A stretch of 64,000 nt of DNA from an uncultured Bacteroidia bacterium (GTDB lineage Bacteria; Bacteroidota; Bacteroidia; Bacteroidales; CAJPTX01), in NCBI GenBank assembly GCA_947252645.1, contig CAMXWF010000005.1, positions 1 through 64,000 on the forward strand, read 5' to 3'. The number at the start of each line of letters is the position of its first letter. Position 1 is the stretch's first letter. The position numbers and the translations under genes were made by a program. Below the pieces are notes generated by a model. It searched no databases. It was not told where the DNA came from and saw only the letters and a program-made list of their open reading frames with translations. Below, piece after piece: positions 7,120 through 16,020 of the stretch.

Positions 7120-9240
7120 ATGCGCAATAGAATTTTCACGTTGATTCTGATGCTATCTATAGCGAGCGTAACAGGCTGCCAAGCGCCAGGGGAGCAGCAG
7201 AAAGACGCCGGGAGTGGGGTAGCGGCTCAAAAGCTACAAGTTCGCCCCCCCGCCGTAGTAAACCGGCACTATAGCCCCGAGATGCTCTGGAGCTTTGCCC
7301 GTCTGGGGGAGTTTGCCGTGTCGCCAAGCGGGAAGCAGGTGGCCTATACCACCACGCGGTACGACCTGGTGGCCAACCAGGGGTGGAGCGAGATCTACAT
7401 CATGCCGCTTGAGGGTGGGGAACCCACGCAGCTCACGCATTTTTTCGCCCAATGCTACAATCTCCACTGGATAACCGACAACCGCCTTTCATTCCTTTCC
7501 ACCAAGGACGGCTCTGGCCAGCTCTACTCCATCCGCACCGATGGTACTCAGCTCACGCAGTGCAGCCAGGAGCCCGAGGGTATAGAGGGCTTTGTTATCT
7601 CCCCGGACGGGAATCGCATCCTCTTCACTAGCCGCGTACAGGTCAAGCCGCGAGTTGCTGATCGCTACCCCGACCTTCCCAAGGCCAACGCCTACATTGT
7701 TGACGACCTCATGTATCGCCACTGGAATCGCTGGGACGATGGCACTCGTAGCCACCTTTTCCTCGCGCGGCTCGAACGCGAGCACCTCGCGTCGCCAGTC
7801 GACATCCTCAAGGGCCAGCCCTACGACACGCCCCTGCCCCCGTTCGATGGCATGGAGGACATCGCCTGGCTTCCCGATGGCAGCGGCTTCGTCTACACTT
7901 GCAAAAAGCTAGAGGGCAAGGAGGCAGCCTTCAGCACTAACTCTGATCTCTACCTCTACGACATCGCCTCGCAGCAAGAGCGCAACCTCACGGCCTCTAA
8001 CAAGGGCTACGACAGGGTGCCGCTCCCATCCCACGATGGTAAACGCCTCCTCTGGCAGAGCATGGCCACCCCGGGCTTTGAGGCTGACCGCAACCGGCTC
8101 ATCATCCGAGACCTCGAGGGAGGGCTTCTCGAGGATCTCACGGCGCAGCTCGACCGCAACGTTTCCAATGTGCGTCTCGACCCCAGCGACGCGGTGGTCT
8201 ACTACATCGTCACGACTAACGGCACCAACCAGATCTACCAGCAGCACCTCCCCAACGGCCGCCCGGAGCCCATCACCTCTGGCCCATACGACTACCAGGC
8301 CTTTGAACTCGTCAACGCCCATACCCTGCTGGCCAGCCGCGTCTCCATGGTTGCTCCAGCAGAGCTCTACTTGGTCGACATCCCCACAGGGGAAGCAAAG
8401 CAGTTGTCGCATCTCAATTCCGACCTTTTGGCTCAGGTGGACATGCCCACTGTGAAGGGCGATTGGATTCCGACCACGGACGGAAAGCAGATGTTGACCT
8501 GGGTGGTGTACCCCCCGCATTTCGACAGCACCAAGCGTTACCCGGCCCTGCTCTACTGCGAGGGTGGGCCCCAGAGCGCTGTCTCGCAGTTCTGGAGCTA
8601 TCGCTGGAATTTGGCCCTCATGGCAGCGCAGGGCTACGTGGTGGTGGCCCCGAACCGTCGGGGGACTCTTTCTTTTGGCCAGGAGTGGACCAACGCCATC
8701 AGCAAGCACCATGGTTCTCAGGAGATGAAAGACCTCCTAGTGGCCATCGACCGCTATGCCCAAAAGCCCTACGTTGATCAGGATCGCCTCGGCGCCGTGG
8801 GGGCCAGCTACGGCGGCTACACCGTCAATTGGCTTGCGGGGCACCATGACAAGCGCTTCAAGGCTTTCATTTCCCATTGCGGCATCTTCCACTCCGAAAT
8901 GGAATACTACACCACTGAGGAGCTGTTCTTTGACCAGTGGGAAATGGGCGGAGCTCCCTATGAACGCGGGAACGCTGTGGCGCAGGAAAGCTTTGCCCAG
9001 AGCCCCCACCTGTTCGTGGACAAATGGGACACCCCCATCATGGTTATCCACGGCGGGAACGACTTCCGTATCCCCTATACCCAGGGCATGGCTGCCTTCA
9101 ACGCAGCTCGGATGCGGGGCCTAGAGGCCAAGTTCCTCTTCTTCCCCGATGAGTGCCACTGGGTTTTGCAACCGCAGAACGGCCTGCTCTGGCAACGCGA
9201 GTTCTTCTCCTGGCTCGATAAGTACCTCAAAGCCCAATAG
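7120..9240 (+). CDS. S9-family dipeptidyl peptidase lipoprotein (DPP5-like)
   Basis: A 706-residue serine exopeptidase of the prolyl oligopeptidase family. The N-terminus is a lipoprotein signal (lipobox VTGC), so it is anchored to a membrane facing the periplasm. A beta-propeller with repeated DG motifs precedes the alpha/beta hydrolase domain. The triad is Ser563 in GASYGGY, Asp648 in GGNDFRIP and His680 in DECHWV. I start at the ATG at 7120 because the upstream extension would place 25 charged residues before the signal. Periplasmic DPPs of this type feed dipeptides to asaccharolytic Porphyromonas, which fits the amino-acid fermentation genes nearby. The DPP5 assignment within S9 is an inference. 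Confidence 0.88.
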   Translation: MRNRIFTLILMLSIASVTGCQAPGEQQKDAGSGVAAQKLQVRPPAVVNRHYSPEMLWSFARLGEFAVSPSGKQVAYTTTRYDLVANQGWSEIYIMPLEGGEPTQLTHFFAQCYNLHWITDNRLSFLSTKDGSGQLYSIRTDGTQLTQCSQEPEGIEGFVISPDGNRILFTSRVQVKPRVADRYPDLPKANAYIVDDLMYRHWNRWDDGTRSHLFLARLEREHLASPVDILKGQPYDTPLPPFDGMEDIAWLPDGSGFVYTCKKLEGKEAAFSTNSDLYLYDIASQQERNLTASNKGYDRVPLPSHDGKRLLWQSMATPGFEADRNRLIIRDLEGGLLEDLTAQLDRNVSNVRLDPSDAVVYYIVTTNGTNQIYQQHLPNGRPEPITSGPYDYQAFELVNAHTLLASRVSMVAPAELYLVDIPTGEAKQLSHLNSDLLAQVDMPTVKGDWIPTTDGKQMLTWVVYPPHFDSTKRYPALLYCEGGPQSAVSQFWSYRWNLALMAAQGYVVVAPNRRGTLSFGQEWTNAISKHHGSQEMKDLLVAIDRYAQKPYVDQDRLGAVGASYGGYTVNWLAGHHDKRFKAFISHCGIFHSEMEYYTTEELFFDQWEMGGAPYERGNAVAQESFAQSPHLFVDKWDTPIMVIHGGNDFRIPYTQGMAAFNAARMRGLEAKFLFFPDECHWVLQPQNGLLWQREFFSWLDKYLKAQ

Positions 9241-9271
9241 GCTCTATACAGCGTAATAGCGTAGATACACA

Positions 9272-9928
9272 ATGAAGTTTTTTCTCGATACGGCGAACTT
9301 GGCCCAGATAGAGGAGGCCAAGGCTCTAGGGATTCTCGACGGCGTAACTACCAACCCCTCCCTCATGGCCAAGGAAGGCATTAAGGGCGCAACGGCTGTG
9401 CGTGAGCACTACGTGCGGATATGCCAGCTGGTGGGCGGTGATGTGAGTGCTGAGGTGTTTGCTACCGACTACGAGGGCATGCTCAGGGAAGGCCGTGAGT
9501 TGGCGCATCTCGATGACCACATCGTGGTCAAGGTACCCTGCACCAAGGAGGGTATCCGCGCCATCCGCGCCCTCTCCGAAGAGGGCATTCGCACGAACTG
9601 CACCCTCGTATTCGCCCTCGGGCAGGCCCTTCTGGCCGCCAAGGCAGGGGCCACCTATGTTTCTCCCTTCGTGGGGCGGCTCGATGACATTTCAAGCGAC
9701 GGCATGCTGCTGGTCAAAGACATCGTGGAGTGCTTCCGCCGCTATGGCTATCGCACCCAGGTTCTGGCGGCTTCCATTCGACACACGCTCCACATCATCG
9801 AGGCCATCAAGGCTGGGGCCGATGTGGCTACTTGTCCCTTGTCGGCTATCCTAGGTCTGCTGAACCACCCGCTCACGACCAGCGGGCTCGAGCGCTTCGT
9901 GGCCGACAGTAAAAAAATGATCGACTAG
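9272..9928 (+). CDS. Transaldolase / fructose-6-phosphate aldolase-like
   Basis: A 218-residue TIM-barrel aldolase of the small transaldolase subfamily. It starts MKFFLDTANL, has GVTTNPS at residues 24-30 and the Schiff-base lysine Lys87 in VVKVPC. The length matches the 210-220-residue type-3B enzymes, which act in the non-oxidative pentose phosphate pathway or cleave fructose 6-phosphate; sequence alone does not separate the two. The stop is 4 bases before the next ATG, so it is translationally close to the Sua5/YciO-like gene. Confidence 0.9.
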   Translation: MKFFLDTANLAQIEEAKALGILDGVTTNPSLMAKEGIKGATAVREHYVRICQLVGGDVSAEVFATDYEGMLREGRELAHLDDHIVVKVPCTKEGIRAIRALSEEGIRTNCTLVFALGQALLAAKAGATYVSPFVGRLDDISSDGMLLVKDIVECFRRYGYRTQVLAASIRHTLHIIEAIKAGADVATCPLSAILGLLNHPLTTSGLERFVADSKKMID

Positions 9929-9932
9929 CTCC

Positions 9933-10550
9933 ATGAGTAGGCTTGTTCGTATTCACCCTGTCAACCCGCAGCCGCAGGCGCTTGACCAGGCCGTTGATCT
10001 CCTCAGGCAGGGGGGCATCGTCATCTACCCCACCGACACGCTCTACGGCATGGGTTGCGCCATCGACCAAGTCAAGGCCATAGAAAAAATTATCGCTGCC
10101 AAGGGCCTCAAGAGTAAAACCGCTCGCTTTTCCTTCATCTGTGCCTCCATCGCCCAGGTGGCCGAGTTTGCCCAGATCAGCGATAGCGTCTTCCGGCTCC
10201 TAAAGAACAACCTCCCGGGCCCGTTCACCTTTATTCTCTTCGGGCTGAGTAAGGTGCCTGCCTACTTTCTCACCAAGCGCAAGACGGTCGGTGTGCGTAT
10301 TCCCGACTGCTCTATCCCCCGTAAGCTCGTAGAGGGTCTCGGCATGCCCATCCTCACCACGTCCTTGCCCTGTCCCGACGATGAGCCGGCCTACATCCAG
10401 TACCCCGACCTCATGGCCGAGCGCTGGGGCCACTTGGTCGACATGGTCATCGATGGGGGCCAAGGTGAACTCCGCCCCTCCACCGTTGTGGACTGCACCC
10501 AAGATCAGCTCGTCATCATCCGCCAGGGCAAGGGGCTGCTCAAGCAGTAG
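9933..10550 (+). CDS. Sua5/YciO/YrdC-family protein (threonylcarbamoyl-AMP synthase-like)
   Basis: A 205-residue protein with the YrdC fold: GGIVIYPTDTLYGMGC near residue 30, KTARFSFIC and LPGPFTFIL in the middle, VGVRIPDC later. TsaC/Sua5 enzymes make threonylcarbamoyl-AMP for the t6A modification of tRNA. The RFSFICAS segment, in place of the usual KRP-type sequence, is closer to the YciO branch, whose role is less certain. No C-terminal Sua5 domain is present. It lies directly after the transaldolase gene. Confidence 0.85.
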   Translation: MSRLVRIHPVNPQPQALDQAVDLLRQGGIVIYPTDTLYGMGCAIDQVKAIEKIIAAKGLKSKTARFSFICASIAQVAEFAQISDSVFRLLKNNLPGPFTFILFGLSKVPAYFLTKRKTVGVRIPDCSIPRKLVEGLGMPILTTSLPCPDDEPAYIQYPDLMAERWGHLVDMVIDGGQGELRPSTVVDCTQDQLVIIRQGKGLLKQ

Positions 10551-10566
10551 AACGCCTCCGCCCCCA

Positions 10567-10598
10567 GTTGCTCAACATGCGGAAAAAGGCTACCTTTG
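10567..10598 (+). promoter_or_regulatory. Promoter of greA
   Basis: GTTG at 10567-10570, 20 bases, then a perfect -7 box TACCTTTG at 10591-10598; greA begins at 10707. Confidence 0.65.
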
Positions 10599-10692
10599 CA
10601 ATGCCAAGACGGCAGTAACCCGGCGCCAGGCTTTTTCTGCGCGCTGGGTTCAGCTGTTTATCCTCTCCCCGGGGATGGCAATTTGAGTATGC

Positions 10693-10699
10693 AAGGAGG
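10693..10699 (+). promoter_or_regulatory. Strong Shine-Dalgarno sequence of greA
   Basis: AAGGAGG lies 7 bases before the ATG at 10707. Strong Shine-Dalgarno sequences are uncommon in Bacteroidota, and this one fixes the greA start against the longer open frame from 10596. Confidence 0.75.
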
Positions 10700-10706
10700 C
10701 ACAACG

Positions 10707-11180
10707 ATGGCTGGAACAGTATATTTGACACGTGAGGGTCTAGCGCAGTTACAGGCAGAGCTAGAGAAGCTCTGCAACGAGGATCGGCCGGCGATCGTAC
10801 GGGCCATCGCGGAGGCCCGCGATAAGGGTGACCTTTCCGAGAATGCTGAATATTCCTCGGCCAAGGAGGCCCAGGCATTGCTTGAGGCTCGGATCTCTAA
10901 GCTTGAGCTCACGCTGGCCAATGCCCGGGTGCTCGATCCGAGCTCTATCGATACTTCCAGTGTCCAGATACACTGCAAGGTCAAGTGGCATGACCACACC
11001 AACAACCGTGACGAGGAGTACACCATCGTTTCCCCCAGCGAATCCGACTTCAAGAACCATAAGCTCTCCACTGCTGCGCCCTTGGCCAAGGCTCTCATGG
11101 GCCACAAGGTGGGCGATGTGGTGGAGGTTCACGTTCCCAAAGGGACGCTTAAGCTCGAGATACTCCATATCGGTGTTTAG
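10707..11180 (+). CDS. greA: Transcription elongation factor GreA
   Basis: A 157-residue factor, exactly the usual length, that enters the RNA polymerase secondary channel and stimulates cleavage of backtracked RNA. It begins MAGTVYLTREGLAQLQAELE, and the coiled-coil tip carries the acidic residues in RDKGDLSENAEYSSAKE (the DL and E needed for cleavage). The C-terminal FKBP-like domain ends in a beta strand LKLEILHIGV. The start is set by the strong ribosome-binding sequence. It has its own promoter. Confidence 0.97.
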   Translation: MAGTVYLTREGLAQLQAELEKLCNEDRPAIVRAIAEARDKGDLSENAEYSSAKEAQALLEARISKLELTLANARVLDPSSIDTSSVQIHCKVKWHDHTNNRDEEYTIVSPSESDFKNHKLSTAAPLAKALMGHKVGDVVEVHVPKGTLKLEILHIGV

Positions 11181-11236
11181 TGCTTGCCCTTTGGTTCGGA
11201 TTCCCTCCCAAAGCTCACACCTAATACCCTATTGCC

Positions 11237-11635
11237 ATGGCAACCATCTTTTCCAAGATCATCCAAGGCCAGCTTCCCTGCTACAAGGTAGCTGAGAACG
11301 ATAAGTTCCTCGCCTTTCTCGACATCAACCCCATTCAGCGCGGCCATGTCCTCGTGGTCTCTAAGCTTGAAGACGACTACATCTTCCACCTCCCAGACGA
11401 CTACCTCGCCGACATGCTTCCCTTTGCCAAGCGCGTGGCCAAGGGCATAGAGGCCGTTGTGCCGTGCAAGCGAATTGCGGTGGCCGTGGTAGGGCTAGAG
11501 GTGCCCCATACCCATATGCACTTGGTCCCCATCAACCAGGAGAAGGACCTTGCCTTTGGCTCGCACCATGTCCAGATGACGCCAGAGCAAATGGAGGCCT
11601 TGAGGGCCCAAATTGCAGCCCACATTAGTCTCTAG
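11237..11635 (+). CDS. HIT-family nucleotide-binding hydrolase
   Basis: A 132-residue histidine-triad protein; the signature HTHMHLVP gives the catalytic histidines, and the N-terminus (IFSKIIQGQLPCYKV, FLDINPIQRGHVLVV) is the Hint branch. Hint proteins hydrolyse adenosine phosphoramidates and similar AMP conjugates. Of the two N-terminal zinc cysteines of some members only Cys15 is present. It follows greA by 56 bases without an evident promoter, so read-through from greA is plausible. Confidence 0.93.
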   Translation: MATIFSKIIQGQLPCYKVAENDKFLAFLDINPIQRGHVLVVSKLEDDYIFHLPDDYLADMLPFAKRVAKGIEAVVPCKRIAVAVVGLEVPHTHMHLVPINQEKDLAFGSHHVQMTPEQMEALRAQIAAHISL

Positions 11636-11719
11636 GTGGCCTGCCCCATGCTTGCTCGACCTACGCTGAGGGAACGGGTCGCTACATCGTGCTCCAAGAG
11701 GCCACTGGTGCCTGGGTGG

Positions 11720-12520
11720 ATGCCCCAGGTGGAGCGTTGCCTCCTCTTCTTGGCTCTCTCTTGCTGCTGCTTGGTGAGCACGGTCTCTGCCCAGCCTTGG
11801 CGTCAGGGCGATACGCTCTTCAATCAAACCGACACCAAGGGGCGAAAGCAGGGACCTTGGAAGAAATACTACCCCAACGGCAAGCTGGCCTACCGAGCTG
11901 ATTTCAAGGACAACCGCCCCGTGGGCCTTATGCTCCGATTCAACGAGCAGGGTGTGATGACGGCTAGGATTGTCTACTCCCCCGATGGGCACATAGGGCG
12001 CGCAACGATCTTTGACCACGATGGCCACTGCATCGCCAAGGGTAACTACTTAGAACAGCTGCGCGACAGCGTCTGGACATTCTACAATGGCTCAATAGTG
12101 GTTTCACGCGAAAGCTACGCCAAGGGTCAGCGTTCTGGATTGAGCGAGTACTTCACTGACCATGGTGTGCTAGTGGAGCGTAGAAACTATTTGTACGATA
12201 AGCTTGAAGGTCGCCAGCAGGTCTTCTTCCCCAACGGCCAGATCCAGATGCAGTGGCAGATGCATAACGGGATCTCCGTGGGGCCCTACTTCTCCTGCTA
12301 CCCCAGTGGGCTCATCATGATCAAAGGCCAATATCTGCTCGACCTCCCAGATGGCGACTGGGTCTACTACGATGCCAAGGGCCGTCCCACCGACACCTTG
12401 CGCTATCAGACCGGCAAGCTACTCAATCCGGAGGTCCTGCCCAATGCCGACAGTCTCTTCCGCCTTATGGAGGCCAATAGGGGGCGTATCCCTGAGCCGA
12501 GCCAGATATCGCCTTACTAG
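11720..12520 (+). CDS. Exported MORN-repeat protein
   Basis: A 266-residue protein with a signal peptide (start MPQVERCLLFLALSCCCLV, cleavage near VSAQ) followed by about seven MORN-type repeats of the kind G-x-W-x-x-Y-Y-x-N-G-x-L (for example GPWKKYYPNGKLAYRADF). Bacteroidota encode many such proteins; they are thought to be scaffolds or binding proteins at the cell envelope and have no known enzyme activity. I choose the ATG at 11720 to give a proper signal peptide; the open frame extends up to 11636. It is the third gene of the probable greA-HIT transcript. Confidence 0.8.
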   Translation: MPQVERCLLFLALSCCCLVSTVSAQPWRQGDTLFNQTDTKGRKQGPWKKYYPNGKLAYRADFKDNRPVGLMLRFNEQGVMTARIVYSPDGHIGRATIFDHDGHCIAKGNYLEQLRDSVWTFYNGSIVVSRESYAKGQRSGLSEYFTDHGVLVERRNYLYDKLEGRQQVFFPNGQIQMQWQMHNGISVGPYFSCYPSGLIMIKGQYLLDLPDGDWVYYDAKGRPTDTLRYQTGKLLNPEVLPNADSLFRLMEANRGRIPEPSQISPY

Positions 12521-12539
12521 AGAGAAAACCCCATAGACC

Positions 12540-13109
12540 ATGTCGAAATACGAGGGGCCTATAGCCCCAACGCAGTTGCTCGACCTACTGGCTACTCGCC
12601 AGAGCGAGCGCCAATACCTGCCCACGCCTATTGCCCCCGATGCCATGCGGCGCATTATGGAGGCTGCGCGGCTGGCTCCCTCGGCTTGCAATGCCCAGCC
12701 GTGGCACTTCGTGATTGTCGATGACCCCGAGCGCAAAAACCAAGTGGCCGACGCCGCGGCGGGCAAGGTGATAGGTATCAACCATTGGACCAAGCAGGCG
12801 CCTGTGATTATCGTGGTGGTGCAGGAGAAGGCCAACCTCACATCGAGGATCGGGACTCTCGTCAAAGGTACCCAGTTTCCCTCCTACGATGTGGCCATCG
12901 CCGTTGCGCACCTTTGTCTCCAGGCAACCACAGAAGGTCTTGGTACCTGCATCATCGGTTGGTTTAATCGGCGGGGCATCAAGAAGCTGCTAGGCATACC
13001 CAAGCAGAAGGTCGTGCCGCTGCTTGTGGTACTGGGGCATCCGGCTGGCGCGCAGCGCGAGAAGAAGCGTAAGCCCCTCGCCGATATTGTGTCTCACAAC
13101 GCCTACTAG
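12540..13109 (+). CDS. Nitroreductase-family FMN oxidoreductase
   Basis: A 189-residue flavin enzyme. The N-terminal FMN-phosphate contact region reads ATRQSERQY, followed by RIMEAARLAPSACNAQPWHF, the family hallmark, and a late GLGTCIIGWFN. Members reduce nitro compounds, quinones or flavins with NAD(P)H; the substrate is not predictable. Its last bases overlap by 4 the end of the convergent membrane-protein gene. Confidence 0.93.
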   Translation: MSKYEGPIAPTQLLDLLATRQSERQYLPTPIAPDAMRRIMEAARLAPSACNAQPWHFVIVDDPERKNQVADAAAGKVIGINHWTKQAPVIIVVVQEKANLTSRIGTLVKGTQFPSYDVAIAVAHLCLQATTEGLGTCIIGWFNRRGIKKLLGIPKQKVVPLLVVLGHPAGAQREKKRKPLADIVSHNAY

Positions 13110-14593
13110 CCCTGGTGTTCTGCGTTCCTCTCTACTCCCCACACCAGGCCTAGGGCCGCGGCTGCGAATAGCCAGTAGCCCAGCGACAGCGCTGCGCACC
13201 CCGTCAGTAGCCCCACAAGCCAGGCCACAAGTAGGCCTAAGGACTGTCGTTTGCCTCGCCGCAGGGCAGCCACCCCTAGCAGGAGGAAGGCCAACCAGAG
13301 CAGTGGCGTAACCCAGAGCCCCAGCGCGTAGGACAGCTGCCAGGCACCGAGTCCCGAAGATACATTCTCCCTCGCCTCCCTGAGTCCGTGCCCCCGCGCA
13401 GTGAGATGCGCATGCGCCCACTGCGTTGCAGCAAGCGTGCGCACAAGCGGCGTACGCGTTTCTCCGCGCTGTAGGTAGGCTTCGAGGGCCTCGCATTCGT
13501 GCCATACTGTTCGATAGGCCCAGCCCCTGCTGCGCAGGTTTGCATTGTATATTCCCCGCTCTACCGCTGCGATGTCCTCACTGGTCAGGAGGCTCATGCC
13601 TACCGAATCTTTCCGATGCCCAAGCGAGGTGAGGTAGCGGATCAGCGTATTCTCCACGCTGTCGTACGGATGCGCACTGCGCTTGTTCCACTCGTTCCGT
13701 AGCTCCTCTGGACAGACGTAGAGCCACGTCTGGTATCCGCTTTGGTATTCCTTGCGTTGGGGGTTGTGCGTATAGGGCCGGCCGTTTTTAGTCAATAGGG
13801 GGAGCTGGTGCGTGGGTAGGGCTCGCTGGATAAAGTAGTTGTCGGCTATATGGGTCACATAGGAGAGCTGGAAGAGCCATAGCAATGCTATCAGCACCCA
13901 GATGCTCAGGCGCCCTATCGTCCACGGTATGCGCCCTACGGCCTGCAGTAGTCCTGGCAAGAAGGCCAAGGGGAGCAGCGTCAGCACCCACAACGCCCCG
14001 TTAGCTATCAGCAGCGTGAGCAGTAGTAGCATGCAGCCTAGGGCAGCCCAACGGAGACGCTGTGCAGTCCGACATGGAGTTTGCGCATTCTGGCGCTGTG
14101 GGTTGCCCGGGACGTAGAGCGCTGTGGCCAGTAGTCCCGCCGAGGTGAGGAGGGTGTAGGGAACCATTTTGCCCGTAGGAAGCCCAGACATGCCACAAAT
14201 GGCCCCTAGCTCCATGGCTAGGCAGCTGACGGTGGCGCTGGCAAGCAGGTACGTGCTGGCTCGTTGCGCAAGGGGGGCTGACGGGGTGACTGTGCTACAG
14301 ACGAGAAGAACAGACACCAGGACTCCACCCACGCCTAGCTGGACGTTCTTGCTCGTAAAGGCTCCTATGGCCCCCACGAGGAGTATGAGCAGCGCGGCTG
14401 CGCACAGGATGCCCTTTTGGCGCACCGGTGGTTTTCGCCAACTTCTCTTGGAGAGCGCAAGCCCTGCTGCGCTGAGCAAAAAGAGCGAAAGGCCTACTAT
14501 GGCGATCTTTGGCCATAGCGGAACAAGCCCTAGTAGCCCGCTGCCCACTGCTAGGCCTTGGGCTAGGAGCGCACTCACCTTCGCAGGGTCCAT
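13106..14593 (-). CDS. Polytopic membrane protein, possibly O-antigen ligase-like
   Basis: About 495 residues with roughly ten hydrophobic segments in the N-terminal half, a large soluble loop (about residues 245-400) and a final cluster of membrane helices. The loop contains ENTLIRYLTSLGHRKDSVG followed by an acidic LLTSEDIAAVERG segment. From memory, similar wording occurs in Bacteroidota membrane proteins annotated as O-antigen ligase-like, so export or ligation of a surface polysaccharide is possible, with low certainty. I prefer the ATG at 14593; GTG codons at 14605 and 14620 are alternatives. Confidence 0.7.
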   Translation of the reverse strand: MDPAKVSALLAQGLAVGSGLLGLVPLWPKIAIVGLSLFLLSAAGLALSKRSWRKPPVRQKGILCAAALLILLVGAIGAFTSKNVQLGVGGVLVSVLLVCSTVTPSAPLAQRASTYLLASATVSCLAMELGAICGMSGLPTGKMVPYTLLTSAGLLATALYVPGNPQRQNAQTPCRTAQRLRWAALGCMLLLLTLLIANGALWVLTLLPLAFLPGLLQAVGRIPWTIGRLSIWVLIALLWLFQLSYVTHIADNYFIQRALPTHQLPLLTKNGRPYTHNPQRKEYQSGYQTWLYVCPEELRNEWNKRSAHPYDSVENTLIRYLTSLGHRKDSVGMSLLTSEDIAAVERGIYNANLRSRGWAYRTVWHECEALEAYLQRGETRTPLVRTLAATQWAHAHLTARGHGLREARENVSSGLGAWQLSYALGLWVTPLLWLAFLLLGVAALRRGKRQSLGLLVAWLVGLLTGCAALSLGYWLFAAAALGLVWGVERNAEHQG

Positions 14594-14717
14594 GCGATTC
14601 TTCACGTTTGATGCCCCCACGGGAGATTCGAGGTTGCGGCCTTGTGGCTACAGTCCAGAGGTGCAGGCAGTGCTTCTGCTTGCCTTGGGCGCATGGGCGG
14701 CAGCAGGCTGCGACAAG

Positions 14718-15200
14718 CTACGCCATATTGTCGTCGTCATCGTCATCGTCATCCTCGTTGCCATCGAAGGGGAATTTATCCTCCTCGTCGTGCTCAAAGG
14801 TGCGGTAGAAGCTGTTGGCCGAGGTCTCTATCAGGTCTACCATGCGCTCGAAGTTCGTCATGAAGTCCATCGAGGGCCCGAGAAACATCTCCACCGAGAA
14901 GTCTACGTCATCGTCTTGGTCCACATAGGCTTTGATCACCTTGCGCTGCGCATTGAGGGTGTTGATGTGCTCAAGGAGCGTGGCCCGACTGGAGGGGAAT
15001 TCGGTGCTGTGGAAGTACGCGGAGAGCTTGATATAGCTCTCGTCCTCCTCCTCGTAGAAAAGCACGAAGTTGAGCCCGTTCATCTTGAAAAACAACCGCT
15101 CCTGGCTGTCGCGCTTGTGCTTGTACCCTTGCTCCTGTAGGTAGTCCTCGCAGGCGTTCAATATGGCCTTGAGGTCTTTAGGTTTTTTGCTTAATGCCAT
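14718..15200 (-). CDS. YbjN-like protein with poly-aspartate tail
   Basis: A 160-residue acidic cytosolic protein whose pattern (helix, then a FFKMNGLNFVLFYEEEDESYIKL sheet, then VNFSVEMFL-like strand DVDFSVEMF) resembles the YbjN / type III chaperone-like fold. It ends with eight consecutive aspartates (about residues 149-156) encoded by repeated GAT/GAC codons, a short tandem-repeat tract that could change length. Function is unknown; YbjN relatives affect stress and motility in enterobacteria. It lies 60 bases downstream of plsC on the same strand. Confidence 0.7.
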   Translation of the reverse strand: MALSKKPKDLKAILNACEDYLQEQGYKHKRDSQERLFFKMNGLNFVLFYEEEDESYIKLSAYFHSTEFPSSRATLLEHINTLNAQRKVIKAYVDQDDDVDFSVEMFLGPSMDFMTNFERMVDLIETSANSFYRTFEHDEEDKFPFDGNEDDDDDDDDNMA

Positions 15201-15260
15201 GCAACAATATGTTTATGAGTGATATGCAAAAAGTTATTCACAGCGAGTCCCTCGGGGCGG

Positions 15261-16007
15261 TTAGCGTCCTTGGATGGTTTCGACTTCCTGCCGGATGGTG
15301 GCTTCCAGCTGGCTTACAACCGTTGGCACCTCGTCCTCTTGCGCTGGGTGCGGCATGGGGGGTAGGATGTGGACTACGAGCGGTACGCGCTGCCAGCGGA
15401 TGCCCGCTCGATATCTCGTTTGCAGCGAGCCATTGAGCGCAATGGGCACTATCGGTACGCCGGCAGCCAAGGCCATTCGCCCAACCCCATGGTGGAAATG
15501 CCCCACCTGCCCAGTCTTGCTCCTGGACCCCTCGGGGAAGATGAGCACGGGGAGTCCCCCCCGCAGAACCTCCTGGCAGCGGGTCATCATCTGCTGCGCG
15601 CTGGCCGCCCGGCCTCGGGCTATCGGTACGTTGCGCCCCATGCGCAGAATCCACCCGATGAGTGGCACGCTGAACAGCTCCTGCTTGGCTACCCACTTGA
15701 AGGGGTAGAAGAGGGTGAAGAGCATCAGGATGTCCACCATGCTCTGGTGGTTGCAGGCTAGGAGGCAGGCCCCCTTTGGCAGGAGGCTTCGTCCCTCCAC
15801 GCGTAGACTCCAGAAGGGGTTGAGACCGATGAATAGTAGGCACCAGAGGCTCAGCACCATGTGATAGAGTACCAGCTTCCTATCGTACCAGCTGGTCAGC
15901 AGCCACACCAGGGTGCTGAGGATGAAGAAGGGTATAAATACTACGACCACCGCCAAATAGGCGATGCCCGTGCTAGCGATCCACCAGCTGTCGTTGCGTG
16001 TAGCCAC
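15261..16007 (-). CDS. plsC: 1-acyl-sn-glycerol-3-phosphate acyltransferase
   Basis: A 248-residue inner-membrane enzyme that acylates lysophosphatidic acid to phosphatidic acid. Two or three N-terminal hydrophobic segments precede the acyltransferase motifs: NHQSMVD (the H-x4-D catalytic pair), IPFAR-like VPIARG, and FPEGSRS. It uses a GTG start at 16007, 13 bases after the Usp stop, and is probably co-transcribed with Usp. Confidence 0.92.
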   Translation of the reverse strand: MATRNDSWWIASTGIAYLAVVVVFIPFFILSTLVWLLTSWYDRKLVLYHMVLSLWCLLFIGLNPFWSLRVEGRSLLPKGACLLACNHQSMVDILMLFTLFYPFKWVAKQELFSVPLIGWILRMGRNVPIARGRAASAQQMMTRCQEVLRGGLPVLIFPEGSRSKTGQVGHFHHGVGRMALAAGVPIVPIALNGSLQTRYRAGIRWQRVPLVVHILPPMPHPAQEDEVPTVVSQLEATIRQEVETIQGR

Positions 16008-16020
16008 AGCGGCTCGAGGG

